Origin: Flavobacterium sp. CF108
GTDB taxonomy: Bacteria; Bacteroidota; Bacteroidia; Flavobacteriales; Flavobacteriaceae
Reading direction: 5' to 3'
Assembly (NCBI RefSeq): GCF_900129795.1
Contig: NZ_FQWW01000003.1
Span: forward strand, 186,001 to 250,000
DNA: 64,000 nucleotides
The position numbers and the translations under genes are program-made. The notes below the pieces were generated by a model. It ran no database searches. It was given only the letters and a program-made list of their open reading frames with translations, and was not told where the DNA came from. This document shows, piece after piece, positions 1 to 8,064 of this stretch. The first letter of the stretch is position 1. The number at the start of each line of letters is the position of its first letter.

Positions 1-330
1 AGAGCTTAACATTCGTTCTATTTCTCTGCTTTCTCCATTTATTTTATTGAATTGATACTTGGTTATATATTTTAAATTGAATGAAATTTCAAGCTGAGTC
101 TGCATTTCAAACAGTGATGAAATTGAAATATTTAAGAATCTCAAATAATCATTATTTCCGTCTCTTCCGTATCCCTCAGCAATATTACTCGGTATTGATA
201 TTGAACATCTTCTAATTTGTGAAGATAGTCCATAAATTTCTTCTTTCGGGAATGAATTTGTTAATTGGTAAATTTCGGTAACTAAGTTCATTGACTTCTG
301 CCAAATCAAAAGATCTCTAAAAGTATTCAT
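1..330 (-). CDS. Four-helix-bundle protein (23S rRNA intervening-sequence protein family), 3' end cut by window edge
   Basis: Open for 110 codons from an ATG at 328-330 to the window edge, so the C-terminus is missing. The translation starts MNTFRDLLIWQKSMNLV and contains the family signature L-(S/T)-x-Q-I-R-R-x-x-x-S-I-P-S-N-I-A-E-G around residues 46-65, followed by a helical region rich in E, L and I. This is the S23/IVP four-helix-bundle family, first found inside 23S rRNA intervening sequences but common as isolated chromosomal genes in Flavobacteriia; its biochemical role is not settled. No rRNA gene is visible here. A TATTTTTG -7 box lies 24 bases upstream of the start. Family assignment is secure; function is not. 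Confidence 0.85.
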   Translation of the reverse strand, partial: MNTFRDLLIWQKSMNLVTEIYQLTNSFPKEEIYGLSSQIRRCSISIPSNIAEGYGRDGNNDYLRFLNISISSLFEMQTQLEISFNLKYITKYQFNKINGESREIERMLSS

Positions 331-353
331 ATTTTGTATTTAAAAATAAAACA

Positions 354-361
354 CAAAAATA
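354..361 (-). promoter_or_regulatory. -7 promoter box (TATTTTTG)
   Basis: Matches the Flavobacterium -7 consensus TAnnTTTG and lies 24 bases before the start of the four-helix-bundle gene. No clear -33 TTG at the usual spacing was seen. Confidence 0.45.
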
Positions 362-402
362 AAAATATTCCTACAATAAGAAATCGGAGATTCTAAAGAA
401 AA

Positions 403-440
403 AACCTCTGAACCTTTGTAACTTTGAACCTCTGTCCCTC
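403..440. repeat. Single arm of the GGTTCAAAG word family
   Basis: Reads AACCTCTGAACCTTTGTAAC then TTTGAACCTCTGTCCC. The same words occur as inverted pairs at 7863-7975 and 8065-8168 and as a lone arm at 3374-3410. Here it lies directly after the stop of the pRiA4b-type gene. Confidence 0.6.
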
Positions 441-447
441 AAAAAGA

Positions 448-990
448 TCAATTCCAATTTTCCTCAAATCCATAATCTTCAAAGCTGTCGTCGCCTTCGA
501 ACATATCAAGATCATCTTCGTCTAAATCATCTTCAAATTCTCCGTAGATATCGTTGTGCATATCATCTGCTTCGAAGTTTTTTTCAAGTGCTTCGTCTGG
601 CATTTCTCCGTGAGAGAATAAAGTTTCAGGATATGTTGCCCCAATTGCTTCATCTTCAATTGCAGCTAGTTCAACTAAGAAAGTCCACATGCTGATGAAA
701 TCATAAACGTAGATAATCTTCGTATTTTCTTTATCTAAAATGCTAGACAATGGATAATCGTTCATGGTTCTTTGTTCACCCGGAACATCGCCAGTATCAA
801 AAAGAGGAATTTCATCTTCCTGATTCCAAGTCTCGTCACAAGTATAAAATGAAGCAACTTCTGATCCGTCAAAACCAAAAGCGTTGAAGATCGCATTGTG
901 TAAATCCTCAAGCGTATCGTCTTCAAGAATAGCAATGTCTCTAAAAATATCTTCTTCGGCGTCTAGAATTACTCTAAATTTATAAACCAT
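448..990 (-). CDS. Plasmid pRiA4b ORF-3-like (IS1096 passenger TnpR-like) family protein
   Basis: 180 residues, complete. Residues 1-110 match the pRiA4b Orf3-like fold: V-Y-K-F-R-V-I-L near the start, the LEDLHNAIFNAFGFD segment around 28-42, and F-Y-x-x-D-E-x-W shortly after. The last 50 residues are extremely acidic (runs of D and E with F/Y), a tail typical of the flavobacterial members. The family name comes from a plasmid and an IS passenger gene, but nothing mobile surrounds this copy. No enzymatic role is established. It has its own TACCTTTG -7 box 24 bases upstream, so it is probably transcribed alone. Confidence 0.75.
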   Translation of the reverse strand: MVYKFRVILDAEEDIFRDIAILEDDTLEDLHNAIFNAFGFDGSEVASFYTCDETWNQEDEIPLFDTGDVPGEQRTMNDYPLSSILDKENTKIIYVYDFISMWTFLVELAAIEDEAIGATYPETLFSHGEMPDEALEKNFEADDMHNDIYGEFEDDLDEDDLDMFEGDDSFEDYGFEENWN

Positions 991-1013
991 AATCTTTGTT
1001 TTTATTGAGAGGT

Positions 1014-1021
1014 CAAAGGTA
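1014..1021 (-). promoter_or_regulatory. -7 promoter box (TACCTTTG)
   Basis: Exact match to TAnnTTTG, 24 bases upstream of the pRiA4b-type gene start. A TTTCG at the expected -33 distance is a weak partner. Confidence 0.5.
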
Positions 1022-1098
1022 AAATATAAAAAACGAAATACGAATTGTGAATTACGATTTGTTGAAAATATTTTTCTCTTGTAAAGAAGAGAGGGAAA

Positions 1099-1193
1099 TC
1101 AATTGTCAGGCTGAGCGAAGTCAATTGTCAGGCTGAGCGAAGTCGAAGCCCAGATCCAATAGGAGCGCCCTTCGACTTCGCTCAGGGTGACAA
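1099..1193. repeat. CTGAGCGAAGTCGAAG inverted repeat with tandem-duplicated left arm
   Basis: The left arm 1126-1147 (TTGTCAGGCTGAGCGAAGTC...) pairs with 1170-1193 (CTTCGACTTCGCTCAGGGTG...) with two mismatches. In addition a 22-base unit is exactly duplicated in tandem at 1099-1120 and 1121-1142, so the left arm exists one and a half times. The word CCCTGAGCGAAGTCGAAGG is a familiar dispersed repeat of Bacteroidota genomes. Confidence 0.8.
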
Positions 1194-1208
1194 CCGTATA
1201 TTCTACAT

Positions 1209-1300
1209 TCCTGCAAGGTTTTCAAAACCTTGTAGGTTTTAATAATTATCAAAGAATATAGCCAAAATTATACCTACAAGGTTTTGAAAACCTTGCAGGA
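1209..1300. repeat. Nested palindrome, CCTGCAAGGTTTT family, copy 1
   Basis: Two 29-base arms (1209-1237 and 1272-1300) are exact inverted copies separated by 34 AT-rich bases, and each arm is itself a near-palindrome around AAGGTTTTCAAAACCTT. It fills most of the gap between the pRiA4b-type gene and the HPP gene, so it may also end HPP transcription. A second copy with paired base changes lies at 23395-23478. The remainder of the 991-1316 gap holds the repeat at 1099-1193 and the promoter at 1014; I see no gene there. Confidence 0.85.
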
Positions 1301-1316
1301 GAATACGAGGAAACAT

Positions 1317-1916
1317 TTACTTCCCAATCAATCTCTTTCTAATTTTATGATAATGTTTGTGGTAAGTACTATGATTAGGATAACTTCTGCTAGAAGTCAT
1401 ATTATTAAAAATCAAAGCCGTTAAAAGTAAAATAAGTACACCGCTTAAAACTGGAGAAAGCACATACATATATCCCAAACCTTTTACTTTTTCTGTTCCA
1501 ATAACAGCGATTAAAGCCGTTGCGCCTCCAGGTGGGTGAAGCGTTTTGGTAATCTGCATTAAAATTATGGCAAGAGAAACGGCTAATGGTGCAGCGATAT
1601 ACATAATATCCGGAACCAGTTTGTGAACGGTTACACCAACTAGAGCAGAAATTACATGTCCGCCAACTAAATTTCTGGGCTGAGAAAACGGACTCTGAAT
1701 AATTCCGTAAACCAAAACGCTCGAAGCTCCAAAAGAACCAATTAAATAAACGGCATCGCTTCCAGAAAAATGTAAAGACTGTACATAAGCCAAAATCCCA
1801 ATTCCGACAAACGATCCTAAAAACGACCAAAAATGTTCCTTATAATCAATTAAAGTTTCTTTATAAAGAATGTAACGTGTTTTGCGATAGCTTCTTTTAA
1901 TTTTAGGAGTTGGCAT
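1317..1916 (-). CDS. HPP-family integral membrane protein
   Basis: 199 residues with a basic N-terminus and four hydrophobic segments (about 30-50, 55-73, 88-122 and 150-170). The family-defining HPPGGAT is at 127-133 and a QPRNLVGGH loop at 79-87. HPP proteins are four-helix membrane proteins; some cyanobacterial and plastid members are implicated in nitrite transport, but that cannot be assumed here. It sits 26 bases after the ClC channel gene on the same strand, so the two probably form an operon, which would favour an ion-related role. Start is the only sensible ATG. Family certain, substrate unknown. Confidence 0.85.
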   Translation of the reverse strand: MPTPKIKRSYRKTRYILYKETLIDYKEHFWSFLGSFVGIGILAYVQSLHFSGSDAVYLIGSFGASSVLVYGIIQSPFSQPRNLVGGHVISALVGVTVHKLVPDIMYIAAPLAVSLAIILMQITKTLHPPGGATALIAVIGTEKVKGLGYMYVLSPVLSGVLILLLTALIFNNMTSSRSYPNHSTYHKHYHKIRKRLIGK

Positions 1917-1942
1917 AATAATATAATCTGTGGCTATATAAT

Positions 1943-3220
1943 TTATTTCGTTAAGCTTGGGGCATAACTATATACAGTATAAGGATAAAGCGTTTTTGCG
2001 GTGTATTTTGAAATTAAACAAACAACAAGAATTGGTAAAAACAATGTATAATCGTTTGTTAATCCACATACTAGGAATATTGCTGTAAACGGAGCATGAA
2101 TACTGGCACTCAAAACTGCTGCCATTCCGATAATCATAAAATTAACCGGAATTACATTTACATGGAAAAAACTGTTTAAAACCGAAGCCAATAATAATCC
2201 TAAAAAAGCCCCAATAAACAGACTCGGAGCAAAAACGCCGCCATCGCCGCCAGAAGCTAATGTTATAGAAGTTACAATTGGTTTTAGAATTAAAATTCCG
2301 ATGAATGTTAAAGCTAATGTTATCGTTAATGGAATTTGTGCCGAATTTCCGAAAATGCCTTTTATAGCGTGATAACCTTCGCCATATAATTGAGGGAAAA
2401 TAAATAACGAAATACTTAAAACAGCTGAACCGATAATAATTTTATAATAATGAGTTCCGATTTTTCCAAATTGAGATTTAAAAAACAATACACATTTGGT
2501 TAAGTAAACCGAATTCATTCCGGCTAAAACTCCTAAAAGAATAAAATACGGAATCGCTTTTAAATGCCAGGTTACAATAGAAACCGCAAACAAAGGTTCT
2601 TCATTTAAAATAGAAAGTAAACTAAAAGCAATGGAAACCGCAATAACATTTGAAATGATAAAAGCACGTGTCACTTTTCTTGAAATAACTTCAAGGGCAA
2701 ATAAAACTCCCGCAATTGGACTGCTGAAAAGTGCTGTAACTCCGGCAGCAACTCCGGCGCAGATTAATTCTGTTTTATATTGACGGAAAACATTTTCTTT
2801 TTCGTGTGCAACTGAACCAATTGTGGCTGTGGCAACTACAGTAGAAACTTCGATTCCGGTAGAGCCTCCAAAAACTACAGTAAGTAATCCGTTGATAAAG
2901 TGTGATGGAATTTTATAAGATGGAAGATTTTTTGTGGTTTGTGTGCTTTCAAAAACTTCTTTGATTCCTTTGTTTTCTTTTTTCTTAAAAAGATATTGTC
3001 TCAGAAAATAAATTACAGATAATCCGAAAACCGGAAAAAGGATGTAAAACAGTGGGTTTACCGAAACTTGATGAAAGAAGATTTCTTCGTAATACTCTGT
3101 GATTTTTTTAAGTGAAATTCCGAGGAAGGCAGAAAGGAAGCCAATTAAAATAGAAACAATAACTAATTTTCGGAACTTAATGAATTGATGATTTTTTTTG
3201 ATTTGCGCCGTTTTGTTCAT
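1943..3220 (-). CDS. ClC-type voltage-gated chloride channel family protein
   Basis: 425 residues, about the length of a bacterial ClC core without a CBS tail. The filter motifs are recognisable: GIEVS at 122-126 corresponds to GREGP and keeps the gating glutamate (E124), and GGVFAP is at 327-332. The GSGIP loop is degenerate (KGIKE near 84-88). In the helix after the gate, FALEV at 175-179 aligns with FIIEE of E. coli ClC, so the internal proton-transfer glutamate (E203 in E. coli) is replaced by valine, as in many ClC channels. Likely passive chloride or other anion conduction rather than strict 2:1 antiport, but that is inference. Probably co-transcribed with the HPP gene downstream. Confidence 0.9.
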   Translation of the reverse strand: MNKTAQIKKNHQFIKFRKLVIVSILIGFLSAFLGISLKKITEYYEEIFFHQVSVNPLFYILFPVFGLSVIYFLRQYLFKKKENKGIKEVFESTQTTKNLPSYKIPSHFINGLLTVVFGGSTGIEVSTVVATATIGSVAHEKENVFRQYKTELICAGVAAGVTALFSSPIAGVLFALEVISRKVTRAFIISNVIAVSIAFSLLSILNEEPLFAVSIVTWHLKAIPYFILLGVLAGMNSVYLTKCVLFFKSQFGKIGTHYYKIIIGSAVLSISLFIFPQLYGEGYHAIKGIFGNSAQIPLTITLALTFIGILILKPIVTSITLASGGDGGVFAPSLFIGAFLGLLLASVLNSFFHVNVIPVNFMIIGMAAVLSASIHAPFTAIFLVCGLTNDYTLFLPILVVCLISKYTAKTLYPYTVYSYAPSLTK

Positions 3221-3259
3221 CAGAAGTAAATTTGATTCGCACTTTTTTTATGCGGATTA

Positions 3260-3267
3260 CAAAATTA
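3260..3267 (-). promoter_or_regulatory. -7 promoter box (TAATTTTG) for clc-HPP
   Basis: Matches TAnnTTTG, 39 bases upstream of the ClC start; no clear -33. Confidence 0.4.
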
Positions 3268-3373
3268 AGAATCAAATTCGGTTTTTTATAGCAAATATTC
3301 ATTTTAATGTGTTAAAACTGATAAAAACAGGAAAATTCTTGCAGTGTGTTTTTCTTTGAATATTGCTTATTTA

Positions 3374-3410
3374 GGAGCAAAGGTTCAAAGGAGCAGAGGT
3401 TCAAAGTTTT
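3374..3410. repeat. Single arm of the GGTTCAAAG word family
   Basis: GGAGCAAAGGTTCAAAGGAG followed by CAGAGGTTCAAAG. Part of the 3221-3657 gap, which otherwise holds the ClC promoter, the GGCTTTAGCC element and a CTTAGTGCCTTCGTGGCAAA word next to the VOC stop codon; no gene seen. Confidence 0.6.
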
Positions 3411-3440
3411 TACTAGCTTAAAATTATTAAAGAAAATAAA

Positions 3441-3567
3441 TTGCCTCTAGCTTTAGCTGGGGGAATAAAATTTGAATAGAAAAAGGCTTTAGCCGAAAAT
3501 GTATGTTTGGCTAAAGCCTCTCAAGCTTGGCTTTTTAAATCATCCAGCTAAAGCTGGACGAAATTGA
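3441..3567. repeat. GGCTTTAGCC nested palindrome element, copy A
   Basis: Outer arms carry the word AGCTTTAGCTGG (3449-3460) and CCAGCTAAAGCTGG (3544-3557). The inner hairpin is GGCTTTAGCCGAAA (3485-3498) against TTTGGCTAAAGCC (3506-3518). Copy B at 44297-44421 has the same architecture with partly different outer arms. Confidence 0.75.
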
Positions 3568-3657
3568 AATATTCCTTTATACACGAAGGTAAAAACAGCA
3601 TTTATACTTATTTTTAAAAGAAAACTTTGTGCCTTAGTGCCTTCGTGGCAAAAAAAC

Positions 3658-4047
3658 TTATCTCTCATAAAACTCTATCGGCAATAAATCAGGATCTGCG
3701 ATAAAAGTAAAACGTTTTTGAGTCGTTTCATCAATTCTGATAGGTTCTGATTCTATGTTTTTTGAAGTTAAAAAAGCAACAGTTTCATTTAGATTAATTA
3801 CTTCAAATGCTAAATGACGCAATCCAACGGCTTCTGGTCGTGAAGGTCTTTTTGGTGGATCTGGGAATGAAAATAATTCAATTACATAAATTCCATTTAA
3901 AGCCAAATCTAATTTATACGACTGGCGCTCTTCTCTGTAAATTTCTCTTATAATCGTCAAGCCTAAAATTTCGGTATAAAAGGTTTTTGATTTTTGATAA
4001 TCAGAGCATAAAATGGCAATATGGTGAACTTTATTTAGGGTAAGCAT
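3658..4047 (-). CDS. VOC-family metalloprotein, YaeR-like glyoxalase fold
   Basis: 129 residues, the same length as E. coli YaeR and clearly alignable with it from end to end (VHHIAI, KxFYxEILG, YVIELFSFPxPPxRPSRPEA, GLRHLAF, TQKRFTFxxDPD). The four putative metal ligands of the VOC fold are H9, E57, H78 and E125. The true substrate of YaeR proteins is unknown; glyoxalase activity is not established. It is the last gene of a four-gene minus-strand run, sharing one base with the acetyltransferase stop codon, so translational coupling is likely. Confidence 0.85.
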   Translation of the reverse strand: MLTLNKVHHIAILCSDYQKSKTFYTEILGLTIIREIYREERQSYKLDLALNGIYVIELFSFPDPPKRPSRPEAVGLRHLAFEVINLNETVAFLTSKNIESEPIRIDETTQKRFTFIADPDLLPIEFYER

Positions 4048-4622
4048 TATTTTTTTGATTCAGGTTCTTGATTTAATTTTCGGATTACTTTTGCCGGATT
4101 TCCAACAGCTAATGAATTGTCAGGAATGTCTTTTGTTACAACAGATCCGGCGCCAATAACACAGCCTTTTCCAATTGTCACGCCCGGACAAATAACAGAA
4201 TTTCCGCCAATCCAGCAATCGTCTCCAATTGTAACTGGATAAGCATTTTCCAGAGATTTTCTTAATTCAGCGTCAAGCGGATGCGATGCTGTATAAATTT
4301 GAACATTTGGCGCAATAAATACATTGGAACCAATATTTACAGGCGCACAATCCAGAACAACGCAATTCACATTAAAATAAACGTTTTCTCCACAAAAAAT
4401 ATTATAACCGTAATCACAATGAAAAGGCGGTTCGATATAAAAACCGGCTCCAGTATTGGGAATCAGCTCTTTTAAAATTTCTTTTGCTTTTTTAGTTACT
4501 CTGTATTCTTTTACATTTAAACTGTGCAAAAGATTTTTTGCAGTTCGGCGGCCTTTTACTAATTCCGGGTCAAAAGCGTTGTAATATTCACCCGAAATCA
4601 TTTTTTCTTTTTCAGTTTTCAT
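4047..4622 (-). CDS. maa: Maltose O-acetyltransferase-type sugar acetyltransferase
   Basis: 191 residues. N-terminal Mac domain (about 5-58, including the MISGEYYNAFDPEL start typical of Maa/NodL/LacA) followed by a left-handed beta-helix of hexapeptide repeats (about 75-180). The catalytic histidine is H114 in the YTASHPLD loop, and GNPAKVIR closes the helix. The family moves acetyl from acetyl-CoA to the 6-OH of sugars; the physiological acceptor is generally unknown. Located third in the DinB-YciI-Maa-VOC run, nine bases after yciI. Confidence 0.9.
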   Translation of the reverse strand: MKTEKEKMISGEYYNAFDPELVKGRRTAKNLLHSLNVKEYRVTKKAKEILKELIPNTGAGFYIEPPFHCDYGYNIFCGENVYFNVNCVVLDCAPVNIGSNVFIAPNVQIYTASHPLDAELRKSLENAYPVTIGDDCWIGGNSVICPGVTIGKGCVIGAGSVVTKDIPDNSLAVGNPAKVIRKLNQEPESKK

Positions 4623-4631
4623 TATAAGGTA

Positions 4632-5090
4632 TTACATTTTCGTCTTGGCAATTTTCTCATGAATTTTTACAGTTTCCTGCAAAGCTGCGGTGCAGTACCA
4701 AGGCGTTAATTCGGCTTCGAGTAAATTGGCTTTTATGGCAGGATCTGTTGCTACGAGTGCTTTTGCTTCGTCAACAGTTTCTACGTTAAAAATATAAATG
4801 CCTCGATAATTTCTATCATTTTTCATAAAAGGTCCGGCAACAACGAGTTTTCCTTCTTTTACCAATTTGCCAATGTTTGCCATATGTCCTTCAAACAACT
4901 TTTTGGTTTCTTCTTTTGAAGCCGTTGTATTGGTTCCCGATTTTAAAAGACAGAAGACATATTTCTTCATTCCGTATTCATCGGCATTCAGAGATTTTGC
5001 CAGATTTTCATCGAATTTGACTTCAGTTTCTTGTGAAAAACCAATTGCAGTCATCAATAAAAAAACGAGTAATAAGAAGGATTTTTTCAT
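4632..5090 (-). CDS. Secreted YciI-like protein
   Basis: 152 residues with a signal peptide (MKKSFLLLVFLLMTAIGFSQ, cleavage expected near residue 19-20) followed by a YCII domain (about 45-140): Y-V-F-C-L-L-K-S-G, the H in EGHMANIGKLVKEGKLVVAGP, and D-P-A-I at about 117. YciI domains are ferredoxin-like; a His-Asp pair is conserved, but the reaction is unknown. Export of a YciI protein is a recurrent flavobacterial variant. Ten bases downstream of the DinB gene. Confidence 0.8.
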   Translation of the reverse strand: MKKSFLLLVFLLMTAIGFSQETEVKFDENLAKSLNADEYGMKKYVFCLLKSGTNTTASKEETKKLFEGHMANIGKLVKEGKLVVAGPFMKNDRNYRGIYIFNVETVDEAKALVATDPAIKANLLEAELTPWYCTAALQETVKIHEKIAKTKM

Positions 5091-5100
5091 AATTAATATT

Positions 5101-5559
5101 TTAAAGAAGTTTTTTCAAAATCACAATCTGTCCCAAATGATAAACGTCATGCTGAATGATTCCGTGAATATCTTCATAAAAATTATGATTATTATTTTGA
5201 TCTATTTTCTCAAAATCCGCATCATTAAAATTACTCAAACAATCATTCCACATTTCCTGAGATTTTGCCAGACTTTGCAATGATTGTTCCCAGGCCGGCT
5301 CTGATGAATCTAAAATGGGTACAAAATAATTATGATCGGGAGTTGTGATTATTTCACCCTGAACACGTTTTAATATGTTTCTTCTCCATTGTATTAGGTG
5401 ATTGACAATTTCCCAAATCGTGTTTAAATTAGGGTTGATTTTTTTATAAGCCTGAGCCGCAGTTACATCTTTTAGAGTATCTGCTAAGGTAACTTCAAGC
5501 CACGGATTTCCATTATAAATGGATTGATACAAATTCGAAACTCTTTTACTTTCTGACAT
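5101..5559 (-). CDS. DinB-superfamily protein
   Basis: 152 residues forming a DinB-like four-helix bundle. The three metal-binding histidines expected for the family are H53 (in VNHLIQWRR), H137 and H141 (in QHDVYHLGQIVILKK). Members include bacillithiol and mycothiol-dependent transferases, but most, like this one, are uncharacterised. First gene of the minus-strand run that continues into yciI, maa and the VOC gene, with gaps of 10, 9 and -1 bases. Confidence 0.85.
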   Translation of the reverse strand: MSESKRVSNLYQSIYNGNPWLEVTLADTLKDVTAAQAYKKINPNLNTIWEIVNHLIQWRRNILKRVQGEIITTPDHNYFVPILDSSEPAWEQSLQSLAKSQEMWNDCLSNFNDADFEKIDQNNNHNFYEDIHGIIQHDVYHLGQIVILKKLL

Positions 5560-5670
5560 GATTAACGATGTTTTTCAATTTCTAGCTAAGATACAAATTA
5601 GTATTTTACAACTCATCCTTAAAATTCTACAATTGGGTTATTATATATTTTTTAACAGGAAATGTTAAAA

Positions 5671-5678
5671 TACATTTG
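5671..5678 (+). promoter_or_regulatory. -7 promoter box (TACATTTG) for the TonB receptor
   Basis: Exact TAnnTTTG match, 21 bases before the TonB-receptor start; upstream -33 weak. Confidence 0.5.
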
Positions 5679-5698
5679 CCTCATCAAAAACCAGTATT

Positions 5699-7858
5699 AT
5701 GAAAACCAGAATTACTTTTATTTTATTATTACTAAGCACTTTTACTTTTGCACAAAATGTTATCTCAGGAAAAGTTTTGGACCAAAAAGGAAAACCAGTT
5801 GCCGGAGCAAATATTTATATAGACGGAACTTACGATGGAGCAACAAGTTCTGAAACTGGAGATTTCTCTTTTGAAACTTCTTCAACAGGAAATCAATTTT
5901 TAGTAGTAAGCTTTTTACTTTTCGAAACTTTCAAAAAAGAAATTGACGTTGTCAATTATAAAGATCAAATAGTAAAGCTGAGAGAAAATGTAAACACTCT
6001 TGATGCCGTTGTCATTACAGCCGGAACTTTAGAATCTGGAGATAAAGCAAGAGTTTCGGTTTTAAAACCTTTAGATATTGTTACAACAGCAGGTTCTGCC
6101 GGAAATATTATAGCGGCTTTACAGACTTTGCCGGGAACACAAAGCGTAGGCGAGGACGGACGTTTGTTTGTTCGTGGAGGAGAAGCGAGCGAAACACAGA
6201 CTTTTGTTGACGGAATTCGCGTGGCACAACCTTACGGAGCAACAACCAATAATTTACCAACAAGAAGCCGTTTTTCTCCTTTCTTATTCAGCGGAATTGC
6301 TTTTTCTACAGGAGGTTATTCGGCAGAATATGGTGAAGCTTTATCAAGTGTTTTACTTTTAAATACACAGGATGAAGCAGATCATAATAAAACAGATATT
6401 GGTTTAATGACCGTTGGTTTGAGTTTAGGAAATACTCAAAAATGGACAAAAAGTTCGTTAAGCGTAAATATGGCTTATATTAATTTAGCGCCTTATCAAG
6501 CAGTAATTCCACAAAATGTTGACTGGAATAATCCATATCAATCTCTTGGCGGAGAAACAGTTTATCGATACAATTTTACAAACGGAATTTTTAAATTATA
6601 TGCAGCTTTTGATTCTGAAAAATTCGATTTGAATCAGAAAAACATCAATTTCGAAAATCCAATAAGAACAGATTTAAACAATAATAACTTTTATTTAAAC
6701 TCGTCTTATAAAGGAACTTTTGGAACAGGATGGCAGTTAACGTCTGGAATTAGTTATGGTTACAGCAAAAACAAAACGAAATACGATATCAACGATATTA
6801 ATACAGATGAAAATGCAGCGCAGTTGAAATTGAAATTGGGAAAGAAAGTTTCGAACTATTTCAAATTGTCTTTTGGAGCAGATTATTTTATTACCAAATT
6901 CAATGAAAACTTTGATGACAATATTTCTGTTGAGGTGAAAAACGGATATGATTCTAACATTTTTGCAGCTTATACAGAAGCAGATATTTTATTCTCTAAA
7001 AAACTGGCAATGAAAGTTGGTTTAAGATATTCTAACAACAGTTTATTAAATGAAAATAATATTGCACCAAGAGCATCATTAGCTTATAAAGTTTCAAAAA
7101 GCAGTCAGTTTTCATTTGCTTACGGAGACTTTTCTCAAACGCCTGTTGTTGATTATATTAAGTATTCAAAATACCATCAGTTTGAAAGCGAAAAAGCACA
7201 GCATTATATTTTAAATTATCAGTTTACACAGCCGGGGCAAACTTTTAGAGCCGAAGCTTATTATAAAGATTACACCAATTTAGTGCAATACGATACAAGA
7301 GATATTCAGTACAATTCGGTTTTCAATAATAACGGAAAAGGGTATGCAAAAGGATTGGATTTATTTTGGAGAGACAGCAACTTGTATAAAAACTTAGAAT
7401 ATTGGATATCCTATTCTTATATCGATTCAGAAAGACAATATAAGAATTTCCCAGCAATGGCAACGCCGAGTTTTATTGCAAACCACACATTGTCTGTTGT
7501 AACGAAATATTTTATTACAGACTGGAAATCACAAATTGGATTTACAAACAGTTACAGTTCAGGTCGTCCGTACAATGATCCAAATCAAACACAATTCATG
7601 AACGGAAAAACTAAATCATACAATAGTTTGAGTTTTAACTGGGCGTATTTATTGACAACACAAAAAATCCTTTATTTCTCAGTTTCAAACCTTTTGGGAA
7701 CACAGAATATTTTTGGATATGATTATGCAAAATTACCAGATCCAAACGGAGTGTATAACAGACAAGCGATTACACCAACCGCAGACCGATTTTTCTTCGT
7801 AGGTTTCTTCTGGACCATCAGCCAGAATAAGAGTGAGAATCAGTTGAAAAATCTTTAG
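5699..7858 (+). CDS. TonB-dependent outer-membrane receptor with N-terminal carboxypeptidase-like domain
   Basis: 719 residues. Signal peptide (MKTRITFILLLLSTFTFA|Q), a carboxypeptidase-D regulatory-like domain at about 20-100 (VISGKVLDQKGKPVAGANIY), a plug domain at about 115-215 (ALQTLPGTQS, LFVRGGEASETQTFVDGI, GYSAEYGEALSSVLLL) and a 22-strand-type barrel to the end, which finishes in FFWTISQNK rather than a strictly terminal F. It lacks the SusC-type length and no SusD partner follows, so polymer uptake through SusCD is unlikely; a small ligand such as a metal chelate or peptide is possible. Possibly the head of the plus-strand run that leads to the 2TM kinase cluster. Confidence 0.9.
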   Translation: MKTRITFILLLLSTFTFAQNVISGKVLDQKGKPVAGANIYIDGTYDGATSSETGDFSFETSSTGNQFLVVSFLLFETFKKEIDVVNYKDQIVKLRENVNTLDAVVITAGTLESGDKARVSVLKPLDIVTTAGSAGNIIAALQTLPGTQSVGEDGRLFVRGGEASETQTFVDGIRVAQPYGATTNNLPTRSRFSPFLFSGIAFSTGGYSAEYGEALSSVLLLNTQDEADHNKTDIGLMTVGLSLGNTQKWTKSSLSVNMAYINLAPYQAVIPQNVDWNNPYQSLGGETVYRYNFTNGIFKLYAAFDSEKFDLNQKNINFENPIRTDLNNNNFYLNSSYKGTFGTGWQLTSGISYGYSKNKTKYDINDINTDENAAQLKLKLGKKVSNYFKLSFGADYFITKFNENFDDNISVEVKNGYDSNIFAAYTEADILFSKKLAMKVGLRYSNNSLLNENNIAPRASLAYKVSKSSQFSFAYGDFSQTPVVDYIKYSKYHQFESEKAQHYILNYQFTQPGQTFRAEAYYKDYTNLVQYDTRDIQYNSVFNNNGKGYAKGLDLFWRDSNLYKNLEYWISYSYIDSERQYKNFPAMATPSFIANHTLSVVTKYFITDWKSQIGFTNSYSSGRPYNDPNQTQFMNGKTKSYNSLSFNWAYLLTTQKILYFSVSNLLGTQNIFGYDYAKLPDPNGVYNRQAITPTADRFFFVGFFWTISQNKSENQLKNL

Positions 7859-7862
7859 TTTG

Positions 7863-7975
7863 AGGTTCAGAGGTTCAAAGTGACAAAGGTTCATAGGTTT
7901 TTGAAATGATAATTTTTTAAGTTTTTTAGAATAAAAACCTTTGTTGCTTTGCACCTCTGGACCTTTGCACCTTAA
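7863..7975. repeat. GGTTCAAAG word-family inverted repeat, first pair
   Basis: Imperfect inverted repeat: left arm 7863-7902 (GGTTCAGAGGTTCAAAGTGA...) against right arm 7933-7975 (ending GGACCTTTGCACC). The 7859-8248 gap contains this, a second pair at 8065-8168 and a CTTAGAACCTT word at 8203-8234; I found no gene or promoter box there. Confidence 0.65.
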
Positions 7976-8064
7976 AAAGAAACAATTCAGCAGCAAAAAT
8001 CAACAACTCAGTATCATTTAATTTTAAAACAGTAAAATCAGATATACTTTTGAAGTATAAATTA

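Noticed and set aside
448..990. Mobile element marked by a pRiA4b/IS1096-type gene
   Set aside because: No transposase, terminal repeats or target duplications flank the gene; the family name is historical.
1943..3220. Loss of the ClC gating glutamate
   Set aside because: A first alignment through GSTG put threonine at the gate, but aligning GIEVSTVVATATIG with GREGPTVQIGGNIG shows that E124 is the gating residue and is present.
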